Shown in pieces: positions 1 through 6,919 of a stretch of DNA of 10,715 nt. Location: contig JAQTRT010000089.1 in NCBI GenBank assembly GCA_028711675.1, positions 1 through 10,715 on the forward strand. Direction: 5' to 3'. The notes below the pieces were generated by a model, which did not search any database, had not been told where the DNA came from, and saw only the letters and a list, made by a program, of their open reading frames with translations. The stretch comes from a bacterium (GTDB lineage: Bacteria; Spirochaetota; JAHITG01). Within the stretch, counting starts at the first letter, position 1, and every line of letters starts with the position of its first letter. The translations under genes and the position numbers were made by a program.

Positions 1-1081
1 GGTCAATGGTCTTACCGTTGCTCTCCATGTCGCCCTGCTGGAAATAAGCCGGGAAACGGTGCAGGTACTGGTCATAGGGCAGGATAGCATGGGTTTCGGC
101 CCCGAAAAAGTTGTTGTACCAGATGCCGAGAAGGGCCAGTATGACAGGCATGTTCTTCTGGAAGGGAGCTGTGAGAAAATGCTGGTCCATGAGACAGGCT
201 CCGTCCAGGAGCTCCTCGAACCGTTCGTAACCCAGGTTGATAGCGATGGAGAGGCCGATGCTGGACCAGAGGGAATAACGCCCTCCCACAAAATCCCAGA
301 ATTCGAACATATGATTGATGTCGATACCGAATCTTTCCACTTCTTTCTTGTTCGTGGAAAGGGCCACAAAATGATTCCGGACGGCTTTCTCATCCAGTTT
401 GTCGGTCAGCCATTTCCTGGCTGTCCGGGCGTTGGTCATGGTTTCCTGTGTCGTGAAGGTCTTGGATGCCACCAGAAACAGGACCGTCTCAGGATCAAGG
501 TGTTTCAGGGTCTCGGAGATATCTGTCCCGTCCACATTGGAGACAAAATGTATCTTGGGGCCGTCTGCGTAATGCTTCAGGGCTTCGCACACCATCTTAG
601 GTCCCAGGTCGGAACCCCCAATACCGATGTTCACCACATGGTTGATTTTCTTGCCCGTGGCGCCGGTCCACTGGCCTGACCTGACCTGTTCCGAGAATTT
701 TTTCATTCTTTCCCTGACCGCACGGATGGCCGGCATCACGTCCTGGCCGTCCACTTTAACCTGAGCATGGGAATTGTTCCGCAGGGCTGTATGGAGCACA
801 GCCCGGTTCTCGGTCCAGTTGATCTTCTCGCCCCTGAACATCCTTTTGGCGTATTCCTTCACTCCGGCTGCCTCAGCGAGGCTGAAAAGCAGCTTCATGG
901 TCTCTTCGGTAACAAGGTTCTTGGAATAATCGAACAGGATGCCGTTCAGGTGAAGTGAGAACTTCTCGAATCGTTTTTCATCCTGGAACAGGTCCCGCAG
1001 GTGAAGCTTTTTTATCGTGATATGATGGTCTTTTAGATGGGTCCATTCTTTGGTTTGTATTAGCGGCTTGCTGCTTTTCAT
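1..1081 (-). CDS. pgi: Glucose-6-phosphate isomerase, 3' end cut by window edge
   Basis: Cytoplasmic enzyme interconverting glucose-6-phosphate and fructose-6-phosphate in glycolysis and gluconeogenesis. The minus strand reads 360 codons from ATG 1079-1081 with no stop. Visible family motifs are GIGGSDLGP (residues 153-161, sugar-phosphate-binding loop of the first SIS domain), SKTFTTQET (206-214), the Pgi signature DFVGGRYSLWS (263-273, with active-site Arg268) and QGDMESNGK (349-357), whose Glu353 matches the catalytic glutamate of the family. Full-length Pgi is about 550 residues, so roughly 190 residues, including the catalytic His and the C-terminal Lys, lie beyond the left edge. The start is supported by a GGAGG ribosome site (plus-strand 1093-1097) and a promoter further upstream. 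The gene is clearly GC-richer than the divergent polysaccharide genes (36 G/C in the 60 bases 181-240), which suggests it is resident chromosomal sequence. Identification is very secure. Confidence 0.97.
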   Translation of the reverse strand, partial: MKSSKPLIQTKEWTHLKDHHITIKKLHLRDLFQDEKRFEKFSLHLNGILFDYSKNLVTEETMKLLFSLAEAAGVKEYAKRMFRGEKINWTENRAVLHTALRNNSHAQVKVDGQDVMPAIRAVRERMKKFSEQVRSGQWTGATGKKINHVVNIGIGGSDLGPKMVCEALKHYADGPKIHFVSNVDGTDISETLKHLDPETVLFLVASKTFTTQETMTNARTARKWLTDKLDEKAVRNHFVALSTNKKEVERFGIDINHMFEFWDFVGGRYSLWSSIGLSIAINLGYERFEELLDGACLMDQHFLTAPFQKNMPVILALLGIWYNNFFGAETHAILPYDQYLHRFPAYFQQGDMESNGKTID

Positions 1082-1121
1082 AAAATATCCGACCTCCCTG
1101 CATGCGATATCGAGGCTTTTA

Positions 1122-1149
1122 AATATATACTTTTAAAGAAATGTGTCAA
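1122..1149 (-). promoter_or_regulatory. Sigma70-like promoter of pgi
   Basis: On the minus strand there is a perfect -35 TTGACA (plus positions 1144-1149), a 16-base spacer and a -10 TATATT (1122-1127, five of six consensus bases). Transcription would begin around 1115, giving a leader of about 35 nt. That leader contains the GGAGG site 11 bases before the pgi ATG. The position and orientation fit pgi well. No experimental support is available. Confidence 0.65.
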
Positions 1150-1239
1150 ATTAATTTAAGAAAATAAATAACCGGCCTGTCCGGGGCTGTTGGATGGCTT
1201 TTTTCTTCCGGATTAAGATATAATAACAACCGTTATTCC

Positions 1240-1280
1240 GGGGCATTTTTAAAACCAGGTTTTAATCCCGTATGTGCCCC
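1240..1280. repeat. Nested inverted repeat upstream of the polysaccharide genes
   Basis: The outer arms are GGGGCA (1240-1245) and TGCCCC (1275-1280), perfectly complementary. Between them sits a second perfect palindrome, AAAACC-A-GGTTTT (1251-1263). The inner element has only a one-base centre, so it is more plausible as a protein-binding dyad in DNA than as an RNA hairpin. No run of T follows, so it is not a standard terminator. It lies about 90 bases upstream of the first candidate -35 of the polysaccharide genes, a position usual for an activator or a repressor loop site. The function is inferred only. Confidence 0.45.
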
Positions 1281-1281
1281 T

Positions 1282-1300
1282 GAATAGAGCGGGAATAGAG
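1282..1300 (+). repeat. Direct repeat GAATAGAG with 11-bp phase
   Basis: The octamer GAATAGAG occurs at 1282-1289 and again at 1293-1300, start to start 11 bases, close to one helical turn. Both copies therefore face the same side of the DNA, as in tandem sites for a dimeric or cooperative regulator. They directly follow the nested inverted repeat and lie about 70 bases upstream of the candidate -35 at 1369. With only two copies in an AT-rich spacer, chance is possible. Confidence 0.35.
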
Positions 1301-1368
1301 TTTCACCTTAAAAAGCCATAAAAATGCCAGTTAACTGCTTCAGCTTGCAGTATTGAGTATAAAATTAT

Positions 1369-1396
1369 TTGACATTGCAAATGAAAGAGCTAAATT
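1369..1396 (+). promoter_or_regulatory. Candidate promoter 1 for the polysaccharide genes
   Basis: A perfect -35 TTGACA (1369-1374), a 16-base spacer and a -10 TAAATT (1391-1396, four of six consensus bases). Transcription would start near 1403, leaving a leader of about 170 nt before the first gene. The -35 is strong and the -10 weak, which would fit a promoter needing an activator. It shares the TTGACA box and 16-base spacer with the divergent pgi promoter. Confidence 0.4.
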
Positions 1397-1407
1397 GTAA
1401 GACGGAG

Positions 1408-1436
1408 TTATAAGCAAAGTAAAAGCCATTTATACT
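1408..1436 (+). promoter_or_regulatory. Candidate promoter 2 for the polysaccharide genes
   Basis: A -10 TATACT (1431-1436, five of six consensus bases) lies 17 bases after TTATAA (1408-1413, four of six consensus bases for -35). It is an alternative or additional start to the promoter at 1369-1396 and would give a leader of about 130 nt. The AT-rich setting raises the chance of a random match, so it is a weaker call. Confidence 0.3.
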
Positions 1437-1575
1437 GTATGAAAATTCAAACTGCTTTTGGATTGCTTATCAATTAAATTATTTCAGCAATAAAGTATCA
1501 TATAAAACGGCATACGAAAAGAAAGAAAAGCGAACTATTTATAGTAAAAAGATAATGAAAAGGATGTTATGAAGG

Positions 1576-2352
1576 ATGATAAATGTCTTAAAAATTCAAA
1601 AGCGCCTCTGGTCTTCTTGTCCATTGAAAAAGAACATTTCTATGACATTAACTGGATGTATGCTGATCTTGGCCAGCTGCGCAGGGCCATCCATAAAACC
1701 AGATAGATTTGATACATTTGATAATGTTAAGGAAGAGGCCGGCGTTACCAATCAAAATCAAAACCAGACCTATCTCTTGAATGCGGGAGATAAATTATCC
1801 ATTAAATTTTATTATCAACCCACTCTGAACCAGGAAGTGGTCGTCCGGCCGGATGGCAAGATCTCCCTGCAATTGATTAATGATATTACAGCTGCCGGGA
1901 AAACTCCTGAACTGTTAGCTGAGCAGATTACTTCACAATATAAAAAATACATTAAAAGAAGTGAAGCAACAGTTATTGTCTCTGAATTAGGTAAAAAACC
2001 GATCTATATCGGCGGTGAAGTTTCTCGTCCGGGTTTTTTTGAAGTTGCTTTTTGTCCCACTGTCCTTCAGGTCGTTTTTATGGCCGGAGGAGAAACCAGC
2101 ACCGCTAAACTAACCAGCGTTATTCTTATCAGACGTGTTGACAATAATAAAAAACCTAAAATATATATAGTCAACCTTGAAAATCCCAATAATGATATTC
2201 TTTGCCGGCCTTATGATGTTATCTATGTTCCGAAAAGCGCGATTGCCTCTGCGGATCTTTTTGTCGACCAGTATATCAATAAACTTATTCCCATCTCAAG
2301 ATCCTTCGGATTCAGTTTTGTGTATGATTTAAATAATGGCGACAGCAGATAA
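1576..2352 (+). CDS. Outer-membrane polysaccharide export lipoprotein (OPX, Wza-like)
   Basis: Probably forms the periplasmic and outer-membrane exit of a Wzx/Wzy-type polysaccharide export machine. The 258-residue product has a lipoprotein signal: a KK-containing n-region (residues 18-19), a hydrophobic stretch 22-34 and lipobox LASC with lipidated Cys35. Residues about 64-138 are the polysaccharide export domain, with the typical YLLNAGDKLSIKFYYQP opening and VVVRPDGKISL. Residues about 141-219 form one SLBB domain, with IYIGGEVSRPGFFEV, AGGE (170-173) and DVIYVPK (214-220). It is much shorter than E. coli Wza (379 residues) and has one SLBB instead of two, so it resembles the short OPX group, in which the outer-membrane part may be a separate barrel. 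The start at ATG 1576 has AAGGA at 1560-1564; a TTG at codon 17 would give a shorter, more classical signal peptide. It is first of the plus-strand genes, 19 bases before the co-polymerase gene. Confidence 0.92.
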   Translation: MINVLKIQKRLWSSCPLKKNISMTLTGCMLILASCAGPSIKPDRFDTFDNVKEEAGVTNQNQNQTYLLNAGDKLSIKFYYQPTLNQEVVVRPDGKISLQLINDITAAGKTPELLAEQITSQYKKYIKRSEATVIVSELGKKPIYIGGEVSRPGFFEVAFCPTVLQVVFMAGGETSTAKLTSVILIRRVDNNKKPKIYIVNLENPNNDILCRPYDVIYVPKSAIASADLFVDQYINKLIPISRSFGFSFVYDLNNGDSR

Positions 2353-2371
2353 AAAGGAATTATAAAAACTT

Positions 2372-3949
2372 ATGGGAAATTTATCTCTCCGTGATTATAT
2401 CCGGATATTATTCAGACGAAAAATGATAATCCTGATAACGTTTATCAGCGTTATTTTTTTTACGGTTGTCGGACTTCTGTTTAAAGTCCCTGAATACGAA
2501 AGCCAGGTAAAACTGATGCTCTCTCTTAAGGAAAGTTCGATAAAAGCATTATCTCCGGAATCCGGGGTAGTGGATACTGAGTGTGAAGTGGTATTAACTT
2601 ATCCTATTTTAAAAAGAGCGCTCATTCAATTAAAATATCATAAAAGACCGAAAGATTATATTTTACAGTATTGTCCGAAATTGACCAGACCATTCTTTAA
2701 ATGGCATCTTGATGTTATGGAAGCGATCAATAAATTACTGGAAGATCCGGATGCCCAAAAACCCAATCCTGAATTTATTTATCAGGAAGGCGTAACGGCT
2801 TTAAGGGATATTCTGGAAGTAAAAACTATAAAGGGCACTGATTTATTCTCGATTTATGCCTTAGATTATGATTCTGAAGAATCAGCCCGCATTGCCAATG
2901 TTGTCAGCCATTCCTATATTATTTTTGATTTAAAACGGCAGCTGGCGGAATTAACGGTCAAACTTGAAGATCAGGACCCCAATATCATTCAATTACGCTC
3001 TATGATCTATAGGATGGAAAGAAATCTGGATAAAGAAGATCTTTTTAATATTGAAAATCTTGGATTATCAAGCGTAAAAATAGTTGAAGCCGCCAATCCT
3101 CCTGTCAAGCCTAAAGGATTGCCAAAAGTTATATTGCTTATCTTATCAGCTGTTGCCGGAATGATCCTGGGATTTATCCTGGCGTTTGTTTTTGAATATT
3201 TGGATGATACTGTTAAAGGCCCGGAAGATATAGAGGATTATTTTAATCTGCCTCTTCTGGGATTCATTCCAAAGGCTAAAATAAAAAATTATTGCTATAA
3301 TTATGATATGAAAGACATTATCAAACCGAAAAAAGTCCAAGCCGCTTATGAGAATTTGGCCGATGAAATTTATTTAACTTTAAATAAAGATAATTTCAAA
3401 GTAGTCCATATTGCTTCCACCATTTCGAATGCCGACATATCCCGGATCATCGCCGGCATCGGAGTGATCCTTTCTTCCAAAAATAAATATAATGTTTTGA
3501 TTATTGACACAAATTTGCGGAATCCTTCTTTACAGATTATTTTTGGGCTGGATCCAAAATTTAATTTTAATAACTTTCTTGGAAATAAAGATCAAAAACC
3601 GGTCATTCAAAAAATAACAGAAAATTTATCTCTTCTTCCTGTATCCGCAACTGCTTATAGTCCCGCAGTTATTTTTAATTCTGAAAGAATGCAAAAATTT
3701 ATTTTTGATGCTAAAAAGGAATATGACATTATCTTGATAAATTCTTCAAGTATGAAAAACAATAACGACAGCTATATGATATCCGCTTTGACTGACGGCG
3801 TTATTTATATTATCAATGAAGGACAGGACCGGCGGCAAGCTATTAAATCTAAAATTGCTTCTCTGCAAGATAAAAAAATAAAATTTTTTGGTGCTATTCT
3901 TAATAACCGAACCTTCGTTATTCCAGAAATGTTGATCAAATGGATTTAA
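2372..3949 (+). CDS. Wzz-type polysaccharide co-polymerase fused to a degenerate BY-kinase domain
   Basis: Inner-membrane protein expected to control chain length and connect polymerisation to the OPX exporter. In the 525 residues: a Wzz-type N-terminus (SLRDYIRILFRRK, 5-17), TM1 about 18-37, a periplasmic part of about 210 residues, the proline-rich motif PPVKPKGLP (243-251) typical of Wzz/Wzc just before TM2 (about 252-275), then a cytoplasmic BY-kinase-like domain (about 320-512). That domain keeps the fold-defining pattern (VLIIDTNLRNPSL, LSLLPVSATAYSPA, YDIILIN, DGVIYIINEGQ, FFGAILN) but has lost catalytic signatures. The Walker A GEGKS is NADIS (353-357), the second Asp of Walker A' is Asn381, and the Walker B Asp is Asn457. 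There is no tyrosine cluster at the C-terminus. The frame is intact, so this is a preserved pseudokinase, not a decayed gene. The periplasmic part is nearer Wzz than Wzc in size. A ribosome site AAGGA (2354-2358) lies an unusually long 13 bases before ATG. Confidence 0.93.
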   Translation: MGNLSLRDYIRILFRRKMIILITFISVIFFTVVGLLFKVPEYESQVKLMLSLKESSIKALSPESGVVDTECEVVLTYPILKRALIQLKYHKRPKDYILQYCPKLTRPFFKWHLDVMEAINKLLEDPDAQKPNPEFIYQEGVTALRDILEVKTIKGTDLFSIYALDYDSEESARIANVVSHSYIIFDLKRQLAELTVKLEDQDPNIIQLRSMIYRMERNLDKEDLFNIENLGLSSVKIVEAANPPVKPKGLPKVILLILSAVAGMILGFILAFVFEYLDDTVKGPEDIEDYFNLPLLGFIPKAKIKNYCYNYDMKDIIKPKKVQAAYENLADEIYLTLNKDNFKVVHIASTISNADISRIIAGIGVILSSKNKYNVLIIDTNLRNPSLQIIFGLDPKFNFNNFLGNKDQKPVIQKITENLSLLPVSATAYSPAVIFNSERMQKFIFDAKKEYDIILINSSSMKNNNDSYMISALTDGVIYIINEGQDRRQAIKSKIASLQDKKIKFFGAILNNRTFVIPEMLIKWI

Positions 3950-3980
3950 TATTAAGCTGACCGAAATCATTATTCCTTAA

Positions 3981-4005
3981 CCATTTAAATGGATTTTATT
4001 TAAAT
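3981..4005. repeat. Palindrome CCATTTAAATGG with repeated ATTTAAAT core
   Basis: A perfect 12-base palindrome (3981-3992) lies in the 59-base gap before the O-antigen ligase-like gene. Its core ATTTAAAT recurs at 3998-4005, 15 bases on, directly before the ATG at 4009. It could be a regulator dyad or simply AT-rich spacer; as RNA it may pair weakly around the start codon, which lacks a good ribosome site. The symmetry is certain, the function unknown. Confidence 0.35.
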
Positions 4006-4008
4006 CAT

Positions 4009-5493
4009 ATGAATGAAAGATCGTTAAAAATAGAATTACATGATCTTATTTCTGAAAACAGTAAAATTACTTATTTTACGTCATTACATTTAATTATTTG
4101 TATTTTAACCGGATTGATTTTTGGACTCTCTTTAGCTCTTGGAAAACCATTGATCGCATTTGCGGCTTTGATCGGATTATTGGCTATTTCCCTGGTTTTA
4201 AAACAGCCTGAGTTAGGAATTCTTTTTATTGTGCTTATTGATGCCAGCATTATTTTTGAGGAAGCCATTCCCGTTATTCCTTTGGGTATCGGCAGTTTTC
4301 ACGGGACTGATATTATATTATTTGGGATGCTTTTTCTTATACCTATCAATTTAGCGATAAATCCGTCCTTTAAAATCGTTAAAACACCCATGAATCTGGC
4401 TGTTATCGTTTTTTATCTGGCTGTTCTTTTATCAGCCATGAACGGATTATTTTTCACTAAAGTCCATTATAAGATAATCATGCGGCTCATGCGGATATTT
4501 TCATATTATTTGATGTTTTTTGTTATAACCCATTTCATCAACACAAAACAAAAAATTACATTTATCATAAAAGGATTATTCATGATTTCTGTAATTGTAA
4601 CATTAGCCATGATGCTTCAGGCTGTATTGGGCAGTAATGTGCAGATCATGCCGGGCCGGATCGAGACAGCCAGGACTTTTGAAACGGAATATGAAGCCAC
4701 ACGGATTCTTCCGCCCGGACAAACCCTGATACAGGTTATGTTGATTACAGCCTTCTGTCTTTCCATCACCCTCGATAAAAATTTTTTTAAGTCAAAATAC
4801 TTCTATCTGATTTTTATTATCGGTATAGCCAATCTTTTAACGTTTAACCGCAGTACATGGGTGACACAGATCATGTCAATAGGGCTGTTTACTTTACTCA
4901 TTCCGGAACAATATAAAAAAAAAGTTATTGCCTGGGCCGTCATTACGTTGATGATTGCCGGGCTTTTTATGGCGGTTATTATACCTGCCGGCGGACAACC
5001 GGCAAAAACAATCATAGCTGTCTCTGACCGGTTCACTTCCCTTTTTACCGGAGAAAAAATCCAGGAAAGCGCCACATTAAAATGGCGGCGGCTTGAAAAT
5101 TATGCAGCTATAAAGAAAATTAAAAAAGACTGGTTTTTAGGTATTGGTCTGGGAAACGCATTTACATGGAAAAAAAAGGCTGTCTCCTATATGCATAATT
5201 TTTATCTCTGGATCATTTTAAACATGGGTATTGTCGGTTTTATTGCTTTCGCATGGTATTACCTGCTTTTTTTGTTCAGGGGATTTAAATATTGGAAAAA
5301 AATAAAGGATGATTATTTAAGGGCTGTTTATATCAGCTTTACGCTCAGCGGATTAGGATTGATCCCCGGCGCCATGGTTAATCCCCAGTTTCGTGAATGG
5401 TACTCTATTATTATTATAACCATTATGGTCGGGATTAATGAATCTATCCTGTATTATAATTCGAATAAGGAGTATAACAAAAATAATGGATAA
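4009..5493 (+). CDS. O-antigen ligase/polymerase family membrane protein (Wzy-like)
   Basis: Probable polysaccharide polymerase joining repeat units on the periplasmic face of the inner membrane. The 494-residue product is a polytopic membrane protein with about 10 to 12 hydrophobic segments spread from residue 26 to 480. The long periplasmic loop (about 323-398) and its borders carry the Wzy_C/WaaL family features: TFNRS (278-282) at the end of a helix, a basic WRRLENYAAI (359-368), WFLGIGLGN (375-383) and the MHNFYLWIILNMG motif with His396-Asn397 (395-407). The family includes WaaL ligases and Wzy polymerases, which cannot be told apart from sequence alone. Its place between a co-polymerase and a flippase favours the polymerase role. 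The start has only a weak GGA 15 bases upstream. Its last 8 bases overlap the flippase start, a sign of translational coupling. Two A-tracts (9 A at 4915-4923, 8 A at 5170-5177) fall inside the gene. Confidence 0.88.
   Translation: MNERSLKIELHDLISENSKITYFTSLHLIICILTGLIFGLSLALGKPLIAFAALIGLLAISLVLKQPELGILFIVLIDASIIFEEAIPVIPLGIGSFHGTDIILFGMLFLIPINLAINPSFKIVKTPMNLAVIVFYLAVLLSAMNGLFFTKVHYKIIMRLMRIFSYYLMFFVITHFINTKQKITFIIKGLFMISVIVTLAMMLQAVLGSNVQIMPGRIETARTFETEYEATRILPPGQTLIQVMLITAFCLSITLDKNFFKSKYFYLIFIIGIANLLTFNRSTWVTQIMSIGLFTLLIPEQYKKKVIAWAVITLMIAGLFMAVIIPAGGQPAKTIIAVSDRFTSLFTGEKIQESATLKWRRLENYAAIKKIKKDWFLGIGLGNAFTWKKKAVSYMHNFYLWIILNMGIVGFIAFAWYYLLFLFRGFKYWKKIKDDYLRAVYISFTLSGLGLIPGAMVNPQFREWYSIIIITIMVGINESILYYNSNKEYNKNNG
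5467..5472 (+). promoter_or_regulatory. Ribosome binding site fixing the flippase start
   Basis: AAGGAG at 5467-5472 lies inside the end of the preceding gene, 13 bases before ATG 5486. It supports that ATG over an in-frame ATG at 5438, which would add 16 residues (MNLSCIIIRIRSITKI) that are merely the preceding gene's end read in another frame. The 13-base distance is longer than usual. Confidence 0.6.
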
Positions 5494-6919
5494 GGAATTT
5501 ACTAAAAAATTCATCAAAGGTATCGCGACCACTGGATTTGGAACTTTTTTTCAAATCTCATTAGGTCTTATCAGTATGATTATCGCGATACGGTATCTAT
5601 CAAAAGCTGACTACGGTATTTTTATTTTATTGGAAGTCATTGTTGTCTTATTAGCCGTTCTAGGCAGTCTTGGACTGGAAAATTTATCGGTTATTAAACT
5701 AATGGCGGGTTCTGATGATTCCCGTAAAATACTGATTGCAAATACTGCTGTCTCCTACCGTTTTCTCATCAGTATTTTTTTAGCTTTACTCATAATTCCC
5801 TTAAAACCTTTTATCCTTTATGTTTTCAAATCTGAGCAACTAATAAAATTAACCTATTTTATTTCCATTTTTATTATTTTAACGGGATTTCAGGAGCTTT
5901 TTTTAAAAATATTACAGGCGTATCATAAATATAAAGAGATCGCTGTTTCCCAGATTTTATCCGGATTTTTACGGCTTGGCTCAGTTTGCCTCTTTATTGT
6001 TGCTTTAAATATGAAAGCAGCAGGGCTGATTCTGGTTTATCTGGTTACCCTTTTTGGATCTATTATCTATTTAGGCGTTTCGATCCCTTTTAAGAAAAGG
6101 TTTATCCTTGATTTTGGTATCATTAAAGAATTATTTCATTTTGGATTCCCTCTGGGTTTAAACAATATTCTTTCGTTCATTTTCATGAAAATCGACAGGA
6201 TCATGCTTGGAATGATGCTCTCTCCTATGGGAGTCGCTTCCTATGAGGTCGCCTCGCGAATTCCTGATAACATAGCCAGAATGTATACAGCTTTTCAAGC
6301 TGTTTATTTCCCGAATTTAGCGGAACTTTTTGCGAAAAATAAAAAAATTCAGGCGGAAAAAGTTCTTAATAATTCCATCCGGATCATCTCCTTCTTGACG
6401 ATTTTTGCGGCGGTGGTCGGACTTTTATTCCAAAAAGAGATTATAGTTCTTCTTTTTTCCAAAAAATATATTGATAGCTCATCAGCCTTTGCTTTGCTCA
6501 TGTTCTGTTTTAGCATAGCGCTTATGGGTGACATTCTTGGAACTTCTCTTGTTGCTTTAGGCCAATCGGATAAACCCGTCAAGATCAATATTGTCGATAC
6601 TGTTTTTAATGTTACAGGTAATCTGCTGCTCATTCCTAAATATGGCATTATGGGTGCTGTATTTGCGACATTAGTTTCCCGGGTTGTTACCAATCCCTTT
6701 ATCGTTTATTTTTTAAAAAAAGCCGGAGTGAATATTAGATTTAGAAATTATTTAAAACCTATTTTACTTTTCCTGTTTATCGCTTTTTTTACTCTTATCT
6801 TTCCTCCTAAAGCCATTATGGTGCGATTGTTAATTATAGCGGTCTTTTTGGGATTATCTTTTCTCTTGTCACTTGTAAAAATAAAGGATATTAAGGTGTT
6901 ATTACAGAAACATGGGTGA
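5486..6919 (+). CDS. Wzx-type polysaccharide flippase (MOP superfamily)
   Basis: Likely moves undecaprenyl-linked repeat units from the cytoplasmic to the periplasmic face of the inner membrane. From ATG 5486 the protein has 477 residues and about 12 to 14 membrane segments, the usual size and topology of the polysaccharide biosynthesis protein family. Visible family patterns are RYLSKADYGIF (36-46) after the first helix, FGFPLGLNNIL (219-229), MKIDRIMLGMM (234-244) with the typical Asp-Arg in helix 7, ASYEVASRI (251-259), and a C-terminal half containing GQSDKPVKINIVDTVFNV (359-376) and LLLIPKYGIMGAVFATL (380-396). It begins in an 8-base overlap with the Wzy-like gene and has a ribosome site AAGGAG at 5467-5472, so the two are probably co-translated. 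Its stop codon lies within a 10-bp stem-loop. A related role in lipid II or teichoic acid flipping is possible in this superfamily but the context argues for exopolysaccharide. Confidence 0.9.
   Translation: MDKEFTKKFIKGIATTGFGTFFQISLGLISMIIAIRYLSKADYGIFILLEVIVVLLAVLGSLGLENLSVIKLMAGSDDSRKILIANTAVSYRFLISIFLALLIIPLKPFILYVFKSEQLIKLTYFISIFIILTGFQELFLKILQAYHKYKEIAVSQILSGFLRLGSVCLFIVALNMKAAGLILVYLVTLFGSIIYLGVSIPFKKRFILDFGIIKELFHFGFPLGLNNILSFIFMKIDRIMLGMMLSPMGVASYEVASRIPDNIARMYTAFQAVYFPNLAELFAKNKKIQAEKVLNNSIRIISFLTIFAAVVGLLFQKEIIVLLFSKKYIDSSSAFALLMFCFSIALMGDILGTSLVALGQSDKPVKINIVDTVFNVTGNLLLIPKYGIMGAVFATLVSRVVTNPFIVYFLKKAGVNIRFRNYLKPILLFLFIAFFTLIFPPKAIMVRLLIIAVFLGLSFLLSLVKIKDIKVLLQKHG

Larger units (their letters stand above)
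1082..1575. other. Divergent intergenic region between pgi and the polysaccharide genes
   Basis: This 494-base stretch is AT-rich and holds no convincing gene: plus-strand ATGs at about 1324, 1381 and 1440 open only 10 to 12 codons before a stop. It contains the pgi promoter at the left, a nested inverted repeat (1240-1280), a direct repeat GAATAGAG (1282-1300), and two candidate rightward promoters (1369-1396 and 1408-1436). A small perfect stem AATAAC/GTTATT with a 4-base loop lies at 1222-1237. The long leader before the first polysaccharide gene and the cluster of symmetric elements suggest regulation of the locus from here. No RfaH ops element, c-di-GMP riboswitch or sigma54 promoter consensus was recognised by eye. 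Confidence 0.7.

Noticed and set aside
59..958. Two plus-strand open frames (59-679 and 767-958) across the left region
   Set aside because: They run antisense to pgi, whose minus-strand reading shows full family motifs; the plus-strand products show no recognisable domain.
1171..1210. GC-rich stretch followed by a run of T as a possible rho-independent terminator
   Set aside because: The best stem (CGGCC with GGCTG) is weak, contains a G-U pair and is separated by about 10 bases from the T-run; no gene ends nearby that would need it.
1082..1575. RfaH ops site, c-di-GMP riboswitch or sigma54 promoter in the leader
   Set aside because: No match to the ops core, the riboswitch core or the TGGCAC-N5-TTGC pattern was found by eye.
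3146..3970. Minus-strand open frames at 3146-3340 and 3746-3970
   Set aside because: Shadows of the co-polymerase gene; no ribosome site, no family features, low-complexity hydrophobic composition due to AT-rich sequence.
5438..5485. Upstream ATG of the flippase adding 16 residues
   Set aside because: The extra residues overlap the coding end of the Wzy-like gene, have no ribosome site and do not match the usual flippase N-terminus; ATG 5486 has AAGGAG upstream.
4071..6693. Minus-strand open frames at 4071-4268, 4803-5075 and 6349-6693
   Set aside because: Opposite to well-supported membrane protein genes; no independent signals for expression.
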